A stretch of 52,204 bases of DNA from Caldithrix abyssi (GTDB lineage: Bacteria > Calditrichota > Calditrichia > Calditrichales > Calditrichaceae). The notes below the pieces were generated by a model that searched no databases, was not told where the DNA came from, and saw nothing but the letters and a program-made list of their open reading frames with translations. The number at the start of each line of letters is the position of its first letter. Position 1 is the first letter of the stretch. Both the position numbers and the translations under genes were made by a program. The stretch lies in the NCBI GenBank assembly GCA_011369465.1, contig DRQG01000085.1, positions 1 to 52,204 on the forward strand, given 5' to 3'. Shown here in pieces: positions 16,647-24,980 of this stretch.

Positions 16647-18062
16647 GTGAAAACAATTCAAATATGGTTATTTATAGGCATAATCCTGGTACTCGTCTCC
16701 TGTCAGGATACAACAGAGCCGGATTCCACTCAGGTGGCCACTTTTGAAGGTACGGTGTACGCCCTGGGCGAGCTGGGGCAGCCCCTGCCTTTAAGCGATG
16801 TTCTGGTTACGGCCAAAGGTTTTTACAAACAAACGACCACCAATACCGAAGGTAAATATGAAATATCCGTAGAACCGGAAGCCGGTGAAGAAACCGTATC
16901 ACTGGAGCTGGAATTTAGCAAAGTGGGTTATCGGTTAACCTTTAAAAATGTGGAAGGTCTCAAAGGCGAACGAACCAAGGTACCCGATGTAACCATGCAA
17001 AGCACCAACGATGATTCGTCCGTGGTAACCCCGCCCGGAGGCGAAAGCGACGACGCCGCCCATATCGAAATTTACGGTTCGCACGAGTCGCATATCTATG
17101 TACGCAGTTCCGGCTTAACGGAAGCAGCTATTGTGCAATTTGTGGTTACAGACGCCCGAGGCCGGCGCGTGGATGAAAATCACAAGGTTCTGGTGCATTT
17201 TTCCATTCTGAACGGACCGAACGGCGGAGAATATCTCTTTCCCGATACCATGACTACACAGGCAGGCTTTGTCCACACAGTGCTGAATAGCGGTTATGTA
17301 TCCGGAACCGTTCAGTTAATAGCCTCATTTGAAGTAAACGGTAAGGAATACCGCACTCTGCCCGTCCGTCTGGCTATTTGGGGTGGATTGCCCGATCAGG
17401 AGCATTTTAGCGTCGCCCTGGATCGTGTAAATATCGCCGGTCATGTGCATTCCGGCATACTGGACCCGGTTACCGCCTATGTGGGCGATAAATTCGGCAA
17501 TCCTGTAGCCCCCGGAACAGCTGTGTATTTTTACAGCGATTACGGGATATTGGAAGGTTCGGCAATTACCGACGAGATGGGCCGGGCAACCGTTCGATAC
17601 ATGAGCGCTCAACCTCTGCCTCCTAATCCGGCGGAATATTCTTTGGCGGAAATTACGGCAACAACATACGGCGACACATTAAAAGTGGAACAATTAAGCA
17701 GCAGTACCAAATTATTGTTAACCGGCCCCACGGCCGCCATTCAGATATCACCCGAAACATTTACATATACCGATGTGAATCAGCCGGTCTCGTTTGATTA
17801 CACCATTTCGGACATCTGGGGCTATCCTTTGGTAAAAGATACACGCATTAAAATTACAGCAAGCGACGGAAACCTGTATGGTGATACGGACATTAAGATG
17901 CTGGACACACAGGCCAGCGGCCCGGGACGTACGGAATTTAATTTTGCCTGGGCACCCGGCGACAGCCTCGAGGCGCCGCAGGTGTACATCAGTATTCGGG
18001 TAACAACGCCGGAAGACGGCAACGGCTATCAATCCGCCAATGTGGTAGGCACAAAGCAATAA
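16647..18062 (+). CDS. Lipoprotein with Ig-like domains, last gene of pilus operon
   Basis: A 471-residue predicted lipoprotein: signal peptide with lipobox LVSC (C19). GTG at 16647 has ATGGAGG just upstream. Residues about 35-130 look like a carboxypeptidase-regulatory-like beta domain (TTTNTEGKYEISV). The remainder resembles bacterial Ig-like modules of invasin/Big_1 type, with phrases such as GTAVYFYSDYGILEG and DEMGRATVRYMS, each about 100 residues. It has no enzymatic motif. The position at the end of the pilus operon, before a strong terminator, suggests an outer-membrane accessory, pilus-associated adhesin or secretin-interacting protein (inference). It has no T9SS tail, unlike the other large surface proteins in the window. 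Confidence 0.78.
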   Translation: MKTIQIWLFIGIILVLVSCQDTTEPDSTQVATFEGTVYALGELGQPLPLSDVLVTAKGFYKQTTTNTEGKYEISVEPEAGEETVSLELEFSKVGYRLTFKNVEGLKGERTKVPDVTMQSTNDDSSVVTPPGGESDDAAHIEIYGSHESHIYVRSSGLTEAAIVQFVVTDARGRRVDENHKVLVHFSILNGPNGGEYLFPDTMTTQAGFVHTVLNSGYVSGTVQLIASFEVNGKEYRTLPVRLAIWGGLPDQEHFSVALDRVNIAGHVHSGILDPVTAYVGDKFGNPVAPGTAVYFYSDYGILEGSAITDEMGRATVRYMSAQPLPPNPAEYSLAEITATTYGDTLKVEQLSSSTKLLLTGPTAAIQISPETFTYTDVNQPVSFDYTISDIWGYPLVKDTRIKITASDGNLYGDTDIKMLDTQASGPGRTEFNFAWAPGDSLEAPQVYISIRVTTPEDGNGYQSANVVGTKQ

Positions 18063-18079
18063 CAAACAATATACGCTAT

Positions 18080-18115
18080 AAAAAAAGGCGGAAGAATTTT
18101 TCTTCCGCCTTTTTT
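18080..18115. terminator. Strong bidirectional intrinsic terminator
   Basis: A perfect stem, AAAAAAGGCGGAAGAA paired with TTCTTCCGCCTTTTTT around a TTTT loop, with A-runs and T-runs at both ends. It lies between the convergent pilus operon and glutamine synthetase and should stop transcription from both sides. Confidence 0.93.
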
Positions 18116-18135
18116 GTTTATTACTCTTCTAAATA

Positions 18136-19458
18136 CTAATAATAACTCAAATATCTTTCCAGTTCCCACTGGTGCACCTGAGAGATATAACTACTCCATT
18201 CCTGCTTTTTGGCGTTAATGAAATGAAAATAAATATGATCGCCCAAAGTTTCGCGCATCAACTTGCTCTTTTCGAACTGTTCCACAGCTTTAAGCATGTT
18301 GGAAGGAAGCGGTTCAATTTTGAGGCGTCGTTTTTCGCGTTGACTCATGGCAAAAATGTTTTTGTTTACCGGCGGCGGACTAACCAGTTTATTCTCTATG
18401 CCGTCCAAACCGGCAGCCAGCATCACGGCAAAGGCCAGATAGGGGTTACAGGACGGATCGGGCATTCGTACTTCAACACGCGTACTCTTTCCCCGTTTGG
18501 CCGGTACGCGAATCATCGGGCTGCGGTTGTGTTCGGACCAGGCCACATTGATAGGCGCTTCATAACCGGGTACCAATCTCTTGTACGAGTTAACCAGAGG
18601 ATTGGTAATCGCCACATAGGATTTGGCGTGTTTCAACAGGCCTGCGATATATTGCCGCGCCACCTCGCTTAACTGATAATCGGCATTGGGATCAAAAAAA
18701 GCATTCTCTTCGCCTTTAAAAAGCGACATGTGTGTATGCATCCCCGAACCGTTGATACCAAATATGGGCTTGGGCATAAAAGTGGCGTGCAGGCCGTAAT
18801 CGTGCGCTACCCGGCGTACCACGTATTTGAAGGTGGAAACGTTATCCGCTGTTTTCAATGCGTCGTCATATTTAAAATCAATCTCATGCTGTCCCTCGGC
18901 CACTTCGTGATGGGCCGCTTCCACTTCAAAACCCATCAACTGTAAAACATTGACCATCTCCTGGCGGGCTTCTTCGCCTAAATCGATGGGCGCTAAGTCA
19001 AAATACCCTGCCGAATCGTGCGTAACATTTGTGGCCACACCGTCTTCATTCAGAAGGAACAGGAAAAATTCCGCCTCGGGACCGGCTTGCATATTGTACC
19101 CCATTTTTGCGGCCTTATCGCACACCCGTTTTAAAGTTGTACGTACACATCCTTCAAAAGCGGAACCATCGGGATTTTTGATATCACAAATAATACGGGC
19201 TATTTTGCCTTGTGCATTCTCCCAGGGGAGCACCCGAAAGGTTTCATAATCCGGCACCAACAACTGATCCGATTCTTCAATACGTGAAAAACCTTCGATG
19301 GAAGAGCCGTCAAACATAATTTCACCGTCTAAGGCTTTTTCAAATTGCGAATAGGGAACTTCAACATTTTTGTTAATGCCAAAGATGTCGCTAAACTGCA
19401 AACGCAGAAAACGAACGTTTTCATCTTTTAAGGTCTTAAGGATTTGGTCTCGGGTCAT
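18136..19458 (-). CDS. glnA: Glutamine synthetase, type I-alpha
   Basis: A 440-residue dodecameric enzyme that makes glutamine from glutamate, ammonia and ATP. Metal and substrate motifs are intact: MFDGSSIEGF, GPEAEFFLF, the HHEVAEGQHEIDF block, NGSGMHTHMS and the KPIFGINGSG region. Length matches the Bacillus/Thermotoga-type alpha subclass (about 440-445) rather than the 470-residue beta subclass. The region where beta enzymes carry the adenylylated Tyr (NLYDLP) reads NIFAMS, so adenylylation control is not expected. R59 in EGFSRIEESD matches the feedback-inhibition Arg known from Bacillus. The start has GGAGGG upstream. No nitrogen regulator is adjacent. Confidence 0.97.
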   Translation of the reverse strand: MTRDQILKTLKDENVRFLRLQFSDIFGINKNVEVPYSQFEKALDGEIMFDGSSIEGFSRIEESDQLLVPDYETFRVLPWENAQGKIARIICDIKNPDGSAFEGCVRTTLKRVCDKAAKMGYNMQAGPEAEFFLFLLNEDGVATNVTHDSAGYFDLAPIDLGEEARQEMVNVLQLMGFEVEAAHHEVAEGQHEIDFKYDDALKTADNVSTFKYVVRRVAHDYGLHATFMPKPIFGINGSGMHTHMSLFKGEENAFFDPNADYQLSEVARQYIAGLLKHAKSYVAITNPLVNSYKRLVPGYEAPINVAWSEHNRSPMIRVPAKRGKSTRVEVRMPDPSCNPYLAFAVMLAAGLDGIENKLVSPPPVNKNIFAMSQREKRRLKIEPLPSNMLKAVEQFEKSKLMRETLGDHIYFHFINAKKQEWSSYISQVHQWELERYLSYY

Positions 19459-19783
19459 ACCGCCCTCCTACTGATAAGTTATTTTGGCGTTTTATGTTTA
19501 TTTATTGTTCAACCGCGCGTAATATAGATATTATATCAGTAAAATGAAAGTTTATTTTTGCATATTATGCGTATTTCTTATTTCATTACATTTTGATGGG
19601 ATCACAAATAGACCATACTATTATCGAAAACATCGCTTTGGGACTTTAACTTGTTTTTTATTTTTTCCAACAACCACGATGGAGCCGGTGTAAAATCTGA
19701 TGATTTTAAGCAAGTATATTTAAGATGATATGAAAAAAATGTTGATACCGCTGAATGTGGATAGACAGAATATAAAAATGGAC
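19459..19783 (-). other. Intergenic region upstream of glutamine synthetase
   Basis: 325 bases between glutamine synthetase and the upstream channel gene. The ribosome binding site of glutamine synthetase (TAGGAGGGCGG on the minus strand) is at its edge. A minus-strand TATAAT-like box (about 19532-19537) could belong to its promoter, but no convincing -35 partner is visible. No gene, terminator hairpin or RNA is recognised in the rest. Confidence 0.5.
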
Positions 19784-20470
19784 TTATTTTTCTTCCATCG
19801 ATTGAGCAATTTGGATGCCGACCAAACGGGCAATCATGATGGCAACATACATCTGGCCCAATATGGTCTGAGTGACCACCAGCGCTCTGGCCTGATAAGT
19901 AAGCGGAGTGATATCACCATAACCCAAAGTGGTGATCGTGACAAAACTGAAATAGAGCAGATCGCCCGAAGCATCCGCATTGTTTACAAGATGAAAAGAG
20001 CCCGGCGAAATCGTTTCCAGCAAAGTATATGCGGTAGCCCATAAAAAAGCCATCAACATATAAGCACTCATTGCTCCCATAATAACATTTCGGGTAACGC
20101 GTTTTTGTCGTATTATGTATGCAAGAAGAAGTGCGATCGTGTATGTAAAAAAAACAAGATTTACAACGTTATTCAAGGCCAAAATTTCCGGCAAGGGAAA
20201 AAAATAACCCAACCATGTTAAAACAATTGTAGGAACAACCACAACCAATGTTAACAAGAATATTTTTCTGCTGCGGATAACCGTAAAGATTGCAGTTATG
20301 TAAATAATTGTCAAGAAAAGGTTTGTAAGTATTTGCACCCCTACAAAACCTTTGAAAAACGGTTTAACCAATAGGGCTAACATCAGAGCGATAAACAATA
20401 CTTCAAAATGGCCAAATTCGGCAACCGATTTACGCCCGAATAAGGACTGAAATATTTTGCTTTTTGACAT
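19784..20470 (-). CDS. Potassium-channel-like membrane protein
   Basis: A 228-residue protein with about four hydrophobic segments in the first 110 residues, then a classic pore module: outer helix (about 118-145), pore loop with selectivity filter TLGYGD (T181-D186) and inner helix (about 197-220). TLGYGD matches the K+ filter consensus. There is no S4-like row of regular positive charges, no RCK/TrkA domain and no cyclic-nucleotide-binding domain, so gating is unclear. It resembles the Ion_trans_2 family found beside many unrelated genes. It probably forms a tetrameric K+ channel in the inner membrane. The 6-base run before its ATG is not a strong ribosome binding site. Confidence 0.85.
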   Translation of the reverse strand: MSKSKIFQSLFGRKSVAEFGHFEVLFIALMLALLVKPFFKGFVGVQILTNLFLTIIYITAIFTVIRSRKIFLLTLVVVVPTIVLTWLGYFFPLPEILALNNVVNLVFFTYTIALLLAYIIRQKRVTRNVIMGAMSAYMLMAFLWATAYTLLETISPGSFHLVNNADASGDLLYFSFVTITTLGYGDITPLTYQARALVVTQTILGQMYVAIMIARLVGIQIAQSMEEK

Positions 20471-20594
20471 TTACGACTCCGTTGCCGGAATATTCACCTC
20501 AGGAAAAGGCCGGCGATTAATGAGATATTTGACGTATCAATATATGAACTCTGATCCGGCTCAGATTAATATCCTGATGAAGAAAATGAATTAA

Positions 20595-23213
20595 TTACTG
20601 TAATAAAACCATCTTTTTACTATCAATATATTTCCCGTTTACAAGCAGACGATAAAAATAAATACCGGCCGCCTGCCCCCGTGCATTCCATCGCGCTTCG
20701 TGCCACCCTTGTCCTTTTTTTCCGGAAGCCAATGTGGTTATTTTTTGACCGAGCAGATCGTAAACGTTCAGTTCCACACTTGCCGTTCCGGAAAGCCGGT
20801 AGCGTACTGTTGTAGAAGGATTGAACGGATTGGGATAATTTTGCCGCAATATAAACGAACCGGCGATCGGTTTTCTATCCGGCGCCGCATCCATTGTGGT
20901 AACGTCGTACAAATCTATTTTATATATGGACCGTCCATGCGTACCCACAATCAACTCATAGGAGTCCGGATTTACTTTCATATCGTTAACCACAACAGCC
21001 GGCAATCCTTCGCCCAAAATCTGCCAGGAGGCGCCGCGGTCAAAACTTACAAAGGCGCCGATATCCGACCCTACGTATAGAATATCCGTGTTTTTAGGAT
21101 CAACAGCAAAAGCATTTACGGGCGCATCCGGCAGGTTGGCGCTGATATCCTGCCAACTTTGCCCCATATCATCGCTGCGGAACACGTGCGGCTGGGGGTC
21201 GCGCCAGCGCAAGCCGGAAAAGGTAACATATACGGTAGAATCCCTTTGGGGGTCCACTTTAATGCGCGTTACCCAGCGAAAGGGTAAATCGCCGGTAATA
21301 TCCTGCCAGCTATCGCCGTAATCGGCACTCACCCACACCTTGCCGTCATCGGTGCCGGCATAAATTACTTCGGGATTGGAAGGCGCCACAGAAATGGTGG
21401 TAATGGTTCCTAAGCGGCTATCATCCAATCCCCGCGTCAAATCAGGGCTGATGGGCTGCCAGGATTTGCCGGCGTCTTCCGTGCGCCAGAGGCGGTTGGT
21501 ACCGTAATACAAAATAGTATTATCCAGCGGATCCATTTCCACCGGCGTGGACCAATTACGGGGTTCGTTTTTCATTTCAGTGGTAATCAGAGGCGTGTAC
21601 GAGCCGAAAGCAATTTTGTAAAGCTCTCCCCATTGATATTCGGCATATACTATTTCTGGATCGGTGGGATCCACCAGCACGTAAAATCCGTCTCCCCCCA
21701 GGATCCGTTCCCATTGATCCATATCGCCATTGGGTGTACGCAGCGTACCGTTGTCTTGCGTTCCTCCGTAGAGTCTGACCGAACGGCTGGCGTCCAGCCC
21801 GATTTCATAAAATTGGGTAACGGGTAAATCGGCCACTTTCGTCCAGGTATCCCCTCCATCCTGCGAAATATTGATGCCACCGTCGTTACCTTCAATAATA
21901 TAATCCGGGTTTTGAGGATGAAACGCCATGGCATGATGATCCACATGCAAATTTTCATAGGAAAGTTGGCTGAAATTTGAGCCCCCGTCATCGCTGCGCA
22001 ACAAGCGGACGTCCATCACATACACCCGATCCGGATTGGAAGGACTGACACGCACCTGACCGAAATACCAGCTAAAGCCACCCACGTACGAGCTAAAGGT
22101 TGAGGACGCGGCCGTCTTTGTCCAGTTGTCGCCGCCGTCTGTGCTTTTATACAGGCCGTAGATGACATAACCGTTGTTCGGATCATAATTGGTGTAAAGG
22201 GCATAGAGAATATCCGGGTTTTGCGGATAGATAGCCAGCCCAATGCGGCCGATTTGTTCCGCCTGGGGATCAGGCAGGCCATTGGCCGTTCCCAATTGCT
22301 GCCAGGTTTTGCCGCCGTCGCTTGTACGCCAAATAGCGCTGGTATTACCATATAAATGTGTCTGACTGCGGCTCACTGCCGGACGGATACGTTCCCACAT
22401 GGCAGCAAACAGGATGTTATGATCATTGGGGTTCATCACCAGATCAATCGCGCCGGTGCTGTCGGAAACGTAAAGCGATTTTTGCCAACTCTGTCCGCCG
22501 TCTTCGCTTACATATACGCCGCGCTGGGGATTTTTTTCGAAATATGAACCGACGGCCGCCACCCATACCTTCTGCTCATTGTCGGGGTCTACCAGCATCC
22601 TGCCTATGGATGCCGTGCTGTCCAGACCGATGTGCGTCCATGTTTTACCGCCATCGGCCGATTTGTAGATGCCAAAACCGGGAAAATTATTATGTCCGCC
22701 ATTGGCTTCACCCGTACCCACGTAAACCATATCCGGATCCGACGGCGCCAGCGCTATATCACCCACCGTGAGTACGGCCTGTTCGTCAAAAACAGGCTGC
22801 CAGGTTTTTCCGGTATCGTAAGATTTAAACACACCACCCGTGGCTGCAGCCGCATATACAATCTTCGGATCCGACGGATTAAATTCGATGTCCACCACCC
22901 TCCCGCCGATGTTCGAGGGACCGGCAGGTTCCCATTGTGCGAATGCAGTGGATTTACGGACGGCTCTTAACTGACGAGTCTCTTTCAATGCCTGCGGAAT
23001 GGCGTTATAGTCCGCCCGGCCATACGGGAAAGAGCGTTTAAGCCAGGCCCATTCCGAGGGATAGCTGTGCGATGTCTTTTGAGTAGTGTAAATTAGAGAA
23101 GGATGTCTTTTCTCTCTTGACCGGGATTCCAACTGACCGGAAAAAAAATACAAAGTGCTTATTACGGCCAATCCGGCGATAAAAGTTAAAAAAATAGTCC
23201 GATATTTACGCAT
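20595..23213 (-). CDS. Asp-box (sortilin-like) repeat protein with T9SS sorting domain
   Basis: An 872-residue exported protein. It has an N-terminal signal/anchor segment (about 7-25). The body (about 95-770) holds many Asp-box turns of the type S-x-DGG-x-TW (for example SADGGKTW, SEDGGQSW, TSDGGKTW, STDGGDNW, SQDGGDTW, SDDMGQSW), characteristic of VPS10/sortilin-like or BNR beta-propellers, probably two propellers. The C-terminal 80 residues are a type A T9SS sorting domain starting NYPNPFNPSTT and ending in the KKMVLLQ tail, which is removed or used for anchoring after secretion. Sialidase catalytic residues are not evident, so I do not call it an enzyme; a binding or scaffolding role is likely. 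Start has AGAGGTGAT directly upstream. Confidence 0.88.
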   Translation of the reverse strand: MRKYRTIFLTFIAGLAVISTLYFFSGQLESRSREKRHPSLIYTTQKTSHSYPSEWAWLKRSFPYGRADYNAIPQALKETRQLRAVRKSTAFAQWEPAGPSNIGGRVVDIEFNPSDPKIVYAAAATGGVFKSYDTGKTWQPVFDEQAVLTVGDIALAPSDPDMVYVGTGEANGGHNNFPGFGIYKSADGGKTWTHIGLDSTASIGRMLVDPDNEQKVWVAAVGSYFEKNPQRGVYVSEDGGQSWQKSLYVSDSTGAIDLVMNPNDHNILFAAMWERIRPAVSRSQTHLYGNTSAIWRTSDGGKTWQQLGTANGLPDPQAEQIGRIGLAIYPQNPDILYALYTNYDPNNGYVIYGLYKSTDGGDNWTKTAASSTFSSYVGGFSWYFGQVRVSPSNPDRVYVMDVRLLRSDDGGSNFSQLSYENLHVDHHAMAFHPQNPDYIIEGNDGGINISQDGGDTWTKVADLPVTQFYEIGLDASRSVRLYGGTQDNGTLRTPNGDMDQWERILGGDGFYVLVDPTDPEIVYAEYQWGELYKIAFGSYTPLITTEMKNEPRNWSTPVEMDPLDNTILYYGTNRLWRTEDAGKSWQPISPDLTRGLDDSRLGTITTISVAPSNPEVIYAGTDDGKVWVSADYGDSWQDITGDLPFRWVTRIKVDPQRDSTVYVTFSGLRWRDPQPHVFRSDDMGQSWQDISANLPDAPVNAFAVDPKNTDILYVGSDIGAFVSFDRGASWQILGEGLPAVVVNDMKVNPDSYELIVGTHGRSIYKIDLYDVTTMDAAPDRKPIAGSFILRQNYPNPFNPSTTVRYRLSGTASVELNVYDLLGQKITTLASGKKGQGWHEARWNARGQAAGIYFYRLLVNGKYIDSKKMVLLQ

Positions 23214-23836
23214 ATCACCTCTTTGATTTATTTGGCCCTATTTAGATTCTTATGAATAGTTGTAAAAACGGATGTTCCTATATCTCCCTTTCAGAGAAAT
23301 CAAATAAAAACCGTTGCATTCTTGAAGTAAAGACTATTCATCCGAATGACAGTATGGTTGAACACACAAAATGACATAGAACCATTTATTTTTATAATTT
23401 AAGTTAATCTTTTATTAATTTGCAAAACAATTAAATTTCAGGGAAACTGTCAGATTCATCCGAGAGATATGATGATTAGCTTTTATAGTTTATTCAAACT
23501 GACTAATCTCCAATACAAAGATTGCTTTAAAAAAAAATTTTTTATATCTTGGTTAAAAGCGGTAACAAAGAATTACTTTAGATGAAAAGGTAAGTAAATC
23601 TTTCCCGCTAAAGCTTTATTCTTTGTCAGAACTCCACAAACTAATCGACTGGCATTGCTGTTTTAGAACAGTAAACACTTTTTACTTATTGAAATCAAGA
23701 TTAATAAAGACTGCTTGACAATGATTAGATCACTATTCCAGTCCGTCGGATATAAATTTTTAATGGCTGTTCTTTATTGCTTCTCATAAAACCAATAATC
23801 AGATATATAATATCACTTGAGGTGAACGCATTAGAT
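23214..23836. other. Divergent intergenic region between the Asp-box gene and the RND pump
   Basis: About 620 bases of AT-rich DNA between divergent genes, so it should hold two promoters. A TTGACA at 23715-23720 reads toward the pump but lacks a well-spaced -10 box. A near-palindrome, CTGTTTTAGAACAG (23658-23671), might be an operator for the pump (speculative). ATTCATCCGA occurs twice (about 23337 and 23455). No gene or RNA is recognised. The pump's GAGGTG ribosome binding site lies at about 23819. Confidence 0.45.
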
Positions 23837-24979
23837 ATGGAAAAGAGAATTTTATTTCTAATCCCGGTCTTGCTCATTATTTGGTCCTGTTCAACCAGGG
23901 ATGAACCGACACAACCGCCGCAGGTAGAGGTTTTCGTCACAAAAGCTGCGGATGTTCCTTTGTATGAGGATTTCGTCGGGACCGTAGCCGGCCGTAAAGA
24001 CATTGCCATTCGCGCCAGAGTGGCCGGATTTCTTGAAGGCATTCATTTTAACGAAGGAACGATGGTAAAGCGGGGCCAACTGCTTTATACCATCGAAAGC
24101 CAGCAGTACGAAGCCAAAGCGGCTGCCCAGCTCAGCAAACTTGCCGAAGCAAAAATTAATTTGGCCCATGCGGAAAGCGAGTTGGCGCGTATAAAACCGC
24201 TGGCAGAAACCAATGCGATAAGCCAAAGCGATCTGGACGCTGCGGAAGCAGATTATGAAGCAGCCAAAGCTGTGGTTAAAGCGGCTAAAGCAAATTTACG
24301 TGCGGCAAATATCGAATTAAGTTATACAAAGGTCAAAGCGCCCATCACCGGTATTATCGGAAAGACCAAAGCAAAAGTAGGCGACTTTGTGGGACAGACC
24401 CCCAATCCGGTTATTTTGAACGTCGTTTCACAAATAGACACTGTTTTGGTTGACTTCTATTTAACCGAAGCGGACTACCTTCGAATTTTCAGAAATTTTC
24501 TATTAAATAAAGATAAACAGCAGGAAAAGGAAAAAGATATCCTCCAATTAATTCTTTCGGACGGGACAATCCATAAAGAAAAAGGCCGTGTTCGATTTAT
24601 TGACAGAGAGATTGACGTCCAGACCGGAGCCATCCTTATTCAGGCTTCCTTTCCTAATCCGGATGGTTTGCTGCGCCCCGGTCTGTTCGGAAAAGTTCGC
24701 GTAAAATTTGCTGTTGTTAAAAACGGAATATTGATCCCTCAGCGATGTGTTTCCGAGCTGCAGGGTACATTTAGCGTTTATGTTGTTGATGAAGAAAATA
24801 AAACCGAACAACGAAAAGTTATTCTCGGTGATAAGATCGGCTCATTCTGGCTTGTAAAAGAAGGCCTGAAAGAAGGGGAAAAAGTTATTTTTGAAGGATT
24901 GCAAAAAGTTAAGACCGGAATGGTCGTTAATCCGATAGAGACGAAAACAGACCTAAACCTACAAGCGGTTGAGAATTAG
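23837..24979 (+). CDS. RND efflux periplasmic adaptor lipoprotein (AcrA family)
   Basis: A 380-residue membrane fusion protein. The start ATG at 23837 gives a proper lipoprotein signal with lipobox IWSC (C18); the longer frame adds 20 unlikely residues. It has the barrel-sandwich half-motifs (RARVAGFLEGIHFNEGTMVKRGQLLY and KVKAPITGIIGKTKAKVGDFV regions), an alpha-helical hairpin between them (about 95-160) rich in Ala/Glu/Lys, then beta-barrel and membrane-proximal domains. It joins the inner-membrane pump to the outer-membrane channel. The pump gene begins 1 base after its stop. Substrate range cannot be read from the sequence. Confidence 0.95.
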   Translation: MEKRILFLIPVLLIIWSCSTRDEPTQPPQVEVFVTKAADVPLYEDFVGTVAGRKDIAIRARVAGFLEGIHFNEGTMVKRGQLLYTIESQQYEAKAAAQLSKLAEAKINLAHAESELARIKPLAETNAISQSDLDAAEADYEAAKAVVKAAKANLRAANIELSYTKVKAPITGIIGKTKAKVGDFVGQTPNPVILNVVSQIDTVLVDFYLTEADYLRIFRNFLLNKDKQQEKEKDILQLILSDGTIHKEKGRVRFIDREIDVQTGAILIQASFPNPDGLLRPGLFGKVRVKFAVVKNGILIPQRCVSELQGTFSVYVVDEENKTEQRKVILGDKIGSFWLVKEGLKEGEKVIFEGLQKVKTGMVVNPIETKTDLNLQAVEN

Positions 24980-24980
24980 T

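Noticed and set aside
18172-18672. A 166-codon open frame on the plus strand
   Set aside because: It is antisense to glutamine synthetase, whose conserved motifs cover the same DNA; no ribosome binding site or recognisable protein features.
20595-23213. Asp-box protein as a sialidase
   Set aside because: Asp-boxes are structural; the Arg triad and FRIP-type motif of sialidases are not visible.
23715-23720. TTGACA as a firm promoter for the RND operon
   Set aside because: No -10 box occurs at 16-18 bases; a TATAAA lies about 27 bases away.
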